Shown piece by piece: positions 22,675-29,336 of a stretch of DNA of 29,336 bases. Position 1 is the first letter of the stretch. Every line of letters begins with the position of its first letter. The DNA comes from Flavobacterium sp. (GTDB lineage Bacteria > Bacteroidota > Bacteroidia > Flavobacteriales > Flavobacteriaceae), in the NCBI GenBank assembly GCA_030151565.1, contig JASLDM010000068.1, positions 1 through 29,336 on the forward strand, read 5' to 3'. A program made the position numbers and the translations under genes. The notes under the pieces were generated by a model that saw only the letters and a program-made list of their open reading frames with translations, searched no databases and had not been told where the DNA came from.

Positions 22675-25600
22675 TTAGAAAAAAACTTTATTTATCACGT
22701 CTCCAAGACCTTCGATGTGAATTTCAATAATATAAATACCTCTAGAATATGATTCATAAGGAATTTCTATATAATTAGAATTTAAGCTATTTAAATCCAA
22801 CAACTTAACCCCTTTTATATCTAAAATTCGAATTGATCCGATTCGAGATTCAGAGGCATCAATAATCAATTTTTTGTCTCTTTGAAACAGATTAATATTT
22901 TTATCGATAGACTCCTGCTCGTTGATCCCTAAACTTATGTTTTGAAAAACGATTGAAAATCTTTCATCAAAAACACCAGCTTCTGAATCAAATTCATATA
23001 CTTGATTTTTTAAGTTAATCGTTTCATTTAACAATTGATCAAATAAATAAACATCTTGATCGTCTAAAAAAATCCCTTTGCTTTTGGTTAATTTTATTTT
23101 ATATTTTCCAGATTTAATTATTTCGATTCTTAAAGGAACTATATCACTTTCCTGAAAAAGAGTACGTCCCTGAATTATATATGGTTCGCCATCTATCAAG
23201 GAAGTCAAACTGTTTGAGTTTTGTGCAATTTGCATAGCATCAAAGAAACGATCCTTGCTATTTGTTGCTCCCTCTAAGAAACCAACAAGCATTTTATTTT
23301 CGTTCTGATCTGAATCATATAATGAAAGCCATAATTTGTCTTTTTTAACATTATTTTCCAAAACGCTCAATTGATTTTGAACAGGAACTTTACGCATGTC
23401 ATTTGTAAAAATCACATCTATATTTGAATTAGCCTTTACAATAAAGCCCTTCGCTGTTGGCAATAAATTTGTTGGAATCCAATCACTATTATCAGCTGAA
23501 ACAGCTCCTGTTTTATTATAAACAGCATAATTATTTCCAGTATATGTATCTGCATTTACATCAAAAGAATTACTATTTACATATAAATAAGCAGAACCAT
23601 CTAAATGCGGGTTATTATCAAAAAAAACATCCAAATCAAAAATTGAAGCATAAGGATTACTCAATAAATTAAACCCTTGCCCAAGAGTACTTACAGATCC
23701 TGTTAGCAATCCATTATTCAACGATCCGTTGAACTCACCAATAAAAACTTGAGCCTGATCAGAAAAAGTATTAGGTGTACGAATCGCAAAAGCTTTTCCT
23801 ATTTCGAAAGAAGTAGACGAATTAATACCCTCATTTACAAATGAATCAGTAAAAGAATCATATCTATAAAACCTATTCTCTAAAGTTTCAGGAGAAAAAT
23901 CGTACAAATTCTGCTCTAAAACTGGTGCTCCTACAACCATATAATCTAGTCTTTTCAAAGAGTCAGAATGAACAAGCACTTTTACTAATCCACTATTAAT
24001 CGATTCATTCGTTTGTAAAACATATGCATTATTTGAAATAGAAAATTCCCCATCATTAATTATTGATCCTGTTCTTAAAACCAATCCAGTATTTAATGTA
24101 AAATTTACCCCTGACTCAATTTTTAAAGTTTTAGCATACAAATCAACATCTTCTTGGTAATCTGCCTGAATTACAGCATTTAAATCATTATTAGGAATGC
24201 CATTTGACCAACTCTCACCATCCCAAATTGTAATGTCATTGTTAGATTCTGCATAACAAGTCCAACTAATATCATCCAAAATGATTTGACCTGATTTGAT
24301 ATTCCGAACTTCTAATATAGCTTCACCTGTCAAATTGATTTCTTCAATTGAGAAAACATGCTCTTCGTAATCATCAAAAGGTTCAGATACACCTAAGGAT
24401 ACGCCATTAACGAATACTTCAATCTGTCTATTTCCTGAACTAGTAAACCCTTTATAAAGCTTTACGGAAAAAGAACCTATTCCATTTGTAAGAACGCTTG
24501 AAGTAATTTTACTTCCTGTGGCAGAATTTCTTAACATAATAGCTGGTCCGTCTATTCCAGACTCATTAGCATCATTATTTTCATTTCTTGCAGAAACGAA
24601 AGACCACCCAACACCATTTGCACCAATAAAACTACCATCAGAATAAGAATTTGAAAGATAAACATCTTCAAATGATTCTGTACCACATTCATCTCCTGAA
24701 CTGTAGATCACCAAACTTATCGTAGCTTCAAATTCATGATAATTGTTAGTACCGGGTTGATGAACATTAATATAAGTCGTTCCTTCTGAAAGCAAATGCA
24801 AAACATTCTCTTGTAAAAATGCTATAGAAGCATCCTCGATACTATATAATAAATCTAGGTCTGCAGAACTTTTAGGTGGCAAAAGATATGTCCCGTCGGA
24901 AAGCGGTATTAAAACATTATTTAAGTCGAACACAATTTGTTCCGCCTTATCTATAACAATAGTAATCAGAGTTGCTTCACTAGCACCTAAATCATTTGTT
25001 GCCACGATTGACACAGTAAATACTCCTGATTCATTTGGCACACCACTAAAAACCCCATTTGAAAAAGAGATTCCATTTGGCAAATCACCTGACAAATTAT
25101 AAGAATGAGGTTCATTCAATACAATTAAGGTATCATGTAATTCAACACCATAAATTCCCTGAACCGAATGAGTTGAAATTACAGGTACATCGATTACTTC
25201 TTCTCCACCAGATATAATTAGAACATCATCCAAAAAAAAACGTGAATTAGAGGCTGTTTGTCCTTTAAACGAAATTTGTGATGCAGGAGTCCCTCCATAA
25301 ATTTCAACTGAGTAATCTGAAAAAGCACCTTTTACTAAGCTTACTTCATCTACAGATAAAACTCCTCCACCGGAAATTTCTAATTTTAATTTTAATTTTT
25401 CATTAGCTCCATTCCATGCTCCAGCTCTAAAAGTTAAAGTGGCCGTGCCATTCAAAGATTCCAGTACAGGAGTTTGAGCAATACCTCGCATACTTCCTGT
25501 CCCGAGTTTTAAACATTGATCTCCTTTATAAACTTTAATCAGGTCCCAGCTTTCAAAGGAGTTTAAAGCTGAATTGGCAACTGAGCCAGACCAGGTCGCA

Positions 25601-25728
25601 TCGTTTCCTCCACTTCCAATAACAGAATCAAAATTTTCATCAAGAATTACAACTTGACAAAACGAGATCTGATGCATCAGAAATAAAGCTAAAATCAAAA
25701 TTTTCCTTTTTAGTAATAATTTATCCAT
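22675..25728 (-). CDS. Large modular surface or secreted protein with T9SS C-terminal sorting domain
   Basis: 1017 residues. Signal peptide about 1-25 (ending HQISFCQ). Two jelly-roll-like modules of similar form, about 28-172 and 352-492, each end in a strand like FFLDDVLI or IILDDISW. Between them lie a putative Ig-like cadherin-type domain (about 180-260, LPNGISFSNGVFSGVPNESG) and a short beta module (about 262-343). After 500 (TIWDGESWSNGIPNNDLNAV) comes a long beta-rich region common in flavobacterial adhesin-like proteins. The C-terminal 70 residues (IRILDIKGVKLLDL ... YIIEIHIEGLGDVINKVFF) match type A T9SS sorting domains. No catalytic motif was recognised, so adhesion, binding or a structural role is likely. 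It heads a two-gene unit with the PID-tail protein. A clear -7 element was not found. Confidence 0.82.
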   Translation of the reverse strand: MDKLLLKRKILILALFLMHQISFCQVVILDENFDSVIGSGGNDATWSGSVANSALNSFESWDLIKVYKGDQCLKLGTGSMRGIAQTPVLESLNGTATLTFRAGAWNGANEKLKLKLEISGGGVLSVDEVSLVKGAFSDYSVEIYGGTPASQISFKGQTASNSRFFLDDVLIISGGEEVIDVPVISTHSVQGIYGVELHDTLIVLNEPHSYNLSGDLPNGISFSNGVFSGVPNESGVFTVSIVATNDLGASEATLITIVIDKAEQIVFDLNNVLIPLSDGTYLLPPKSSADLDLLYSIEDASIAFLQENVLHLLSEGTTYINVHQPGTNNYHEFEATISLVIYSSGDECGTESFEDVYLSNSYSDGSFIGANGVGWSFVSARNENNDANESGIDGPAIMLRNSATGSKITSSVLTNGIGSFSVKLYKGFTSSGNRQIEVFVNGVSLGVSEPFDDYEEHVFSIEEINLTGEAILEVRNIKSGQIILDDISWTCYAESNNDITIWDGESWSNGIPNNDLNAVIQADYQEDVDLYAKTLKIESGVNFTLNTGLVLRTGSIINDGEFSISNNAYVLQTNESINSGLVKVLVHSDSLKRLDYMVVGAPVLEQNLYDFSPETLENRFYRYDSFTDSFVNEGINSSTSFEIGKAFAIRTPNTFSDQAQVFIGEFNGSLNNGLLTGSVSTLGQGFNLLSNPYASIFDLDVFFDNNPHLDGSAYLYVNSNSFDVNADTYTGNNYAVYNKTGAVSADNSDWIPTNLLPTAKGFIVKANSNIDVIFTNDMRKVPVQNQLSVLENNVKKDKLWLSLYDSDQNENKMLVGFLEGATNSKDRFFDAMQIAQNSNSLTSLIDGEPYIIQGRTLFQESDIVPLRIEIIKSGKYKIKLTKSKGIFLDDQDVYLFDQLLNETINLKNQVYEFDSEAGVFDERFSIVFQNISLGINEQESIDKNINLFQRDKKLIIDASESRIGSIRILDIKGVKLLDLNSLNSNYIEIPYESYSRGIYIIEIHIEGLGDVINKVFF

Positions 25729-25807
25729 AGCTACTATATTTAAGATTACTTAAATATAAGAATAAATAACCTGCTAAAATTAACACAATGTTAAGTTTCA
25801 ATATATT

Positions 25808-25842
25808 ACAAAAAAAACCCTCACTTTAACAGTGAGGGTTTT
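25808..25842 (-). terminator. Terminator of the rpoC-DUF3467 operon
   Basis: On the minus strand: stem CCCTCACT (25831-25838), loop GTTAA, stem AGTGAGGG (25818-25825), then a run of about nine T (25809-25817). It lies 20 bp after the DUF3467 stop. Confidence 0.9.
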
Positions 25843-25862
25843 AATATATTCAGAAAATTATT

Positions 25863-26171
25863 CTAAGCTTTTCCAGTTGGACCAAAACTTAAAGGCACAT
25901 TATGTTGATCAACATCCTTAATTTCACCATATGCTCCTTCAAACTTATTTATATTATCTTGAAGCGCTTTCATTAAGCGTTTGGCATGTTGTGGTGTCAA
26001 AATGATTCTTGACTTAACCTTTGCTTTAGGTACACCTGGCATGATATTCACAAAATCAACTACAAATTCAGAATTTGAATGATTTATTATCGCCAAATTA
26101 GAATAAGTACCTTCAGCTGTCTTTTCATCCAATTCTATATTGAATGGATCTTGTTGATTATCATCTTGCAT
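25863..26171 (-). CDS. DUF3467 family protein
   Basis: 102 residues with the DUF3467 pattern: YSNLAIINHSNSEFVVDFVNIMPG, then AKVKSRIILTPQHAKRLMKAL and DNINKFEGAYGEI. The protein is small, acidic at its N-terminus, with no signal peptide or membrane segment. The family is widespread, and in Bacteroidota it is characteristically encoded directly downstream of rpoC. Its function is not established. It starts 3 bp after the rpoC stop and is followed by an intrinsic terminator, so it is the end of the rpoBC operon. The constant position suggests a link to transcription or its control, but this is inference. Confidence 0.88.
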   Translation of the reverse strand: MQDDNQQDPFNIELDEKTAEGTYSNLAIINHSNSEFVVDFVNIMPGVPKAKVKSRIILTPQHAKRLMKALQDNINKFEGAYGEIKDVDQHNVPLSFGPTGKA

Positions 26172-26174
26172 AAT

Positions 26175-29100
26175 TTAAAAATTTAAATCTGTTTCAACAT
26201 TCGCAGTACCTTCTTCTGTAGTACTTACTAGTATAGAGTCATACTCACGCATCCCAGTACCTGCAGGAATTCTGTGTCCAACAATAACGTTTTCTTTCAG
26301 ACCCATTAAAGTATCAATCTTACCAGCTACTGCTGCCTCGTTCAATACTTTTGTTGTTTCCTGGAACGAAGCTGCAGAAATGAATGATTTAGTCTGTAAA
26401 GACGCTCGTGTAATCCCTTGAAGAATTGGAGTACCTGTTGCAGGCATAACATCTCTTGCAACAACTAGATTCTTATCTTCACGTTTTAACAATGAATTTT
26501 CATCACGTAATTGTCTTGTAGAAATAATCTGACCTTCTTTAAGATTATCAGATTCCCCTGCATCTTCAACTACTTTCATTCCGTATAGTTTATCGTTCTC
26601 TTCAATAAAGTCTTTGGCGTGTACCAATTGATCTTCTAAGAATAACGTATCACCAGCATCTTGGATTCTAACTTTACGCATCATCTGACGAATTACTACT
26701 TCAAAGTGTTTATCGTTGATTTTAACCCCTTGTAAACGGTATACCTCTTGAATCTCATTAACCAAATATTGTTGCACAGCAGAAGGTCCTTGAATTCTCA
26801 AGATATCATCTGGAGTTACTGCACCATCAGAAAGAGGAATTCCTGCTTTAACGTAGTCATTCTCTTGAACTAAAATTTGATTAGATAACTTAACTAAGTA
26901 TTTTCTAACATCTCCTGTTTTTGATTCAATAACGATCTCGCGATTTCCACGCTTAATTTTACCAAAAGAAACTACACCATCGATTTCAGAAACCACAGCT
27001 GGATTCGAAGGATTACGAGCTTCTAAAAGCTCTGTAATTCTTGGTAAACCTCCTGTGATATCCCCTGCTTTAGATGAGTGACGAGGAATTTTAACTAAAA
27101 CTTTACCTGCTTTAATTTTCTCTCCATCATCCACCATTAAGTGAGATCCTACTGGTAAGTTGTAAGAACGGATAAGTTCACCATCTTTACCATAAATCAA
27201 CAACGTTGGGATTAATTTTTTATTTCTTGATTCAGTAATAACCTTTTCTTGGAAACCAGTTTGCTCATCAATCTCAACCATGAACGTTTGTCCTTGCTCG
27301 ATATCTTCATAAGCAACTTTACCAGTAAATTCAGAAACGATTACCCCGTTATATGGATCCCATTTACAAATAGCATCACCTTCTTGAACTTTATCACCAT
27401 CTTTAAAATAGATAGTAGATCCATAAGGAATATTATTAGTTGTTAATAAAATTCCAGTATTTTCATCATAAAGTTTCGCTTCAGTTGAACGAGAAATAAC
27501 AATATCAATCTTTGTTCCTTCAGCATCTTCACCTTGAACAGTTCTAAGATCTTCCATTTCTAGACGTCCTTTGAACTTAGCATTGATTGTAGAAATTTCT
27601 GAAATATTTCCTGCCGTACCTCCAACGTGGAAAGTTCTCAATGTTAACTGAGTACCTGGTTCTCCAATTGATTGTGCAGCAACAACTCCAACAGCTTCTC
27701 CTTTCTGAGTCATACGACCAGTTGCTAAGTTACGTCCATAACATTTAGCACAAATACCAACTTTAGCCTCACAAGTCAATGGTGAACGCACCTCTACTTG
27801 TTCAATTGGAGCCGCATTAATCGCTTTTGAAATTACTTCAGTTACTTCTTCTCCAGCTGAGATTATAACTTCAGAATTTAATGGGTTTACAACATCGTTC
27901 AACACCACTCGTCCTAAAATACGCTCACCCAAAGATTCGATTACCTCGTCATTTTTCTTTAAAGCTTTAACCTCTATTCCACGTAAAGTTCCACAGTCAA
28001 CTGAATTCACAATTACATCCTGTGCAACGTCATGTAAACGACGTGTTAAATATCCAGCATCCGCTGTTTTTAACGCCGTATCCGCAAGACCTTTACGAGC
28101 ACCGTGGGTAGAAATGAAATACTCTAAAATCGATAGACCTTCCTTAAAGTTAGAAAGAATCGGATTTTCGATAATTTCACCACCACCTGCAGTTGATTTT
28201 TTCGGCTTAGCCATCAAACCACGCATACCTGTTAACTGACGAATCTGCTCTTTAGAACCCCTCGCTCCAGAATCCAACATCATGTATACTGAGTTAAATC
28301 CTTGTTTATCTTCACGAATGTTCTTCATCGCTAATTCAGTTAACATTGCGTTTGTAGAAGTCCAAACATCAATAACCTGATTGTAACGCTCGTTGTTTGT
28401 GATAAGCCCCATGTTATAGTTCATTGTAATATGATCTACTTGTTGGTTAGCATCATCAATCAACTCTTGCTTACGTGGAGGAATAATAATATCCCCTAAA
28501 CTGAATGATAATCCACCACGGAATGCATAACCGTATCCCATGCTCTTAATATCATCCAAGAACGCAGCAGTTGTTGGTACATCAGTAATACTAAGAATAC
28601 GACCAATAATATCTCTTAAAGATTTTTTAGTCAATACCTCATTAATATAACCTGCAACTTCTGGTACAACTTCGTTGAATAAAATTCTACCTGCAGTTGT
28701 TTCTATGATTTGGTAAACTAATTCACCTGCTTCATTATAGTCTTTTGCACGAACTTTAACACCAGCATTTAATTCTAATTTACCTTCGTTAATTGCAATA
28801 TGTACTTCCTCTACAGAGTAAAAAGTCAATCCTTCACCTAACACATTTTCTTCTGGAGTACTCTTACGTAACTTAGTCATGTAATATAATCCAAGAACCA
28901 TATCCTGAGACGGTACAGTAATAGGTGCACCATTGGCAGGGTTCAAGATATTGTGAGAAGCTAACATCAATAATTGAGACTCAAGGATTGCTTCTGGTCC
29001 AAGAGGTAAGTGAACTGCCATCTGGTCACCATCGAAATCGGCGTTGAATGCCGTACACACTAATGGGTGTAATTGAATAGCTTTACCTTCGATTAACTTA

Positions 29101-29336
29101 GGTTGGAAAGCTTGAATACCCAATCTGTGTAACGTAGGAGCACGGTTTAATAATACCGGGTGTCCTTTAATCACGTTTTCTAAGATATCCCAAACAACTG
29201 GTTCTTTCTTATCTATAATTTTCTTAGCAGATTTTACTGTCTTAACAATTCCTCTTTCGATCAACTTACGAATAACGAAAGGTTTGTATAATTCAGCTGC
29301 CATATCTTTTGGCAATCCACATTCGTATAATTTCAA
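26175..29336 (-). CDS. rpoC: RNA polymerase beta-prime subunit, C-terminal part (gene runs off the right edge)
   Basis: 1053 residues of RpoC are present; the N-terminal part, including the first zinc-binding domain and clamp, lies beyond the window. The visible protein opens inside the gene (KLYECGLPKDMAAELYKPF), so the apparent first codon (TTG) is an internal leucine. The catalytic Mg2+ loop NADFDGDQMAVH (about 98-109 of this fragment) is intact. Also seen are the bridge-helix and trigger-loop region (GSKEQIRQLTGMRGLMAKP and SIGEPGTQLTLRTFHVGG) and the second zinc site (DCGTLRG with CEAKVGICAKC, four cysteines). The reading frame shows no interruption. The stop is 3 bp before the DUF3467 start. 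This is a partial gene because of the window edge, not a pseudogene. Confidence 0.97.
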   Translation of the reverse strand: MKLYECGLPKDMAAELYKPFVIRKLIERGIVKTVKSAKKIIDKKEPVVWDILENVIKGHPVLLNRAPTLHRLGIQAFQPKLIEGKAIQLHPLVCTAFNADFDGDQMAVHLPLGPEAILESQLLMLASHNILNPANGAPITVPSQDMVLGLYYMTKLRKSTPEENVLGEGLTFYSVEEVHIAINEGKLELNAGVKVRAKDYNEAGELVYQIIETTAGRILFNEVVPEVAGYINEVLTKKSLRDIIGRILSITDVPTTAAFLDDIKSMGYGYAFRGGLSFSLGDIIIPPRKQELIDDANQQVDHITMNYNMGLITNNERYNQVIDVWTSTNAMLTELAMKNIREDKQGFNSVYMMLDSGARGSKEQIRQLTGMRGLMAKPKKSTAGGGEIIENPILSNFKEGLSILEYFISTHGARKGLADTALKTADAGYLTRRLHDVAQDVIVNSVDCGTLRGIEVKALKKNDEVIESLGERILGRVVLNDVVNPLNSEVIISAGEEVTEVISKAINAAPIEQVEVRSPLTCEAKVGICAKCYGRNLATGRMTQKGEAVGVVAAQSIGEPGTQLTLRTFHVGGTAGNISEISTINAKFKGRLEMEDLRTVQGEDAEGTKIDIVISRSTEAKLYDENTGILLTTNNIPYGSTIYFKDGDKVQEGDAICKWDPYNGVIVSEFTGKVAYEDIEQGQTFMVEIDEQTGFQEKVITESRNKKLIPTLLIYGKDGELIRSYNLPVGSHLMVDDGEKIKAGKVLVKIPRHSSKAGDITGGLPRITELLEARNPSNPAVVSEIDGVVSFGKIKRGNREIVIESKTGDVRKYLVKLSNQILVQENDYVKAGIPLSDGAVTPDDILRIQGPSAVQQYLVNEIQEVYRLQGVKINDKHFEVVIRQMMRKVRIQDAGDTLFLEDQLVHAKDFIEENDKLYGMKVVEDAGESDNLKEGQIISTRQLRDENSLLKREDKNLVVARDVMPATGTPILQGITRASLQTKSFISAASFQETTKVLNEAAVAGKIDTLMGLKENVIVGHRIPAGTGMREYDSILVSTTEEGTANVETDLNF

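Noticed and set aside
26175..29336. rpoC as a truncated pseudogene
   Set aside because: The frame is open to the window edge and all catalytic and zinc motifs are intact; truncation is only by the window.

Overview
The window is chromosomal DNA from a member of the Bacteroidota, most likely a Flavobacteriaceae. The evidence is the low GC content; TAnnTTTG -7 promoter elements in place of the E. coli -10 box; a SusC/SusD pair; a protein with a type IX secretion C-terminal domain; a DUF3467 gene directly downstream of rpoC; and separately encoded PDH E1alpha plus a two-lipoyl-domain E2. No species is claimed. No rRNA, tRNA, CRISPR array, prophage or insertion sequence was seen. The window looks like native chromosome with a few accessory modules.

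Layout. 1-2400 (+): a FabH-like ketoacyl synthase III and an EamA transporter, separated by a 197-bp spacer rich in inverted repeats. 2407-5344: a surface-polysaccharide patch with a Wzx-like flippase (-), diverging from a small methyltransferase and an overlapping family 2 glycosyltransferase (+). 5413-6929 (+): mlaE-mlaF, the membrane and ATPase subunits of an MCE lipid transporter, coupled by a 1-nt overlap and ended by a strong terminator. 6970-11707 (-): a tight five-gene unit read as M28 lipoprotein peptidase, SDR, SprT-like protein, manC, DUF389 membrane protein. 11789-14419 (-): pdhA-pdhC, ended by a clear terminator. 14760-20985 (-): a SusC-SusD-metallophosphoesterase module that probably imports and cleaves an organophosphate or phosphodiester. 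21190-22223 (+): Fe-type superoxide dismutase translationally coupled to a small TPR-like protein. 22411-25728 (-): a large T9SS-secreted modular protein followed by an 81-residue protein with a PID-CTERM-like sorting tail. 25863-29336 (-): DUF3467 and the 3' part of rpoC, which runs off the right edge.

How the genes work together. ManC supplies GDP-mannose that could feed the glycosyltransferase and flippase chemistry nearby. MlaEF maintains envelope lipid asymmetry and needs an MCE (MlaD-like) partner that is not in the window. SusCD and the Tat-type phosphoesterase form one nutrient-acquisition operon. The T9SS protein and the PID-tail protein form a two-gene surface unit that may use two different sorting routes. 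Most of the window is conventional. The best leads are the T9SS/PID-tail pair, the 14-bp inverted repeat bracketing the EamA promoter, the sod-TPR coupling and the SusCD-phosphoesterase operon.

Several start codons are set by promoters, terminators, overlaps or signal peptides and not by the longest open frame: ketoacyl synthase 214, methyltransferase 3973, glycosyltransferase 4478, mlaF 6159, DUF389 8388, M28 11707, SusC 20985. The SprT-like gene appears to use TTG.
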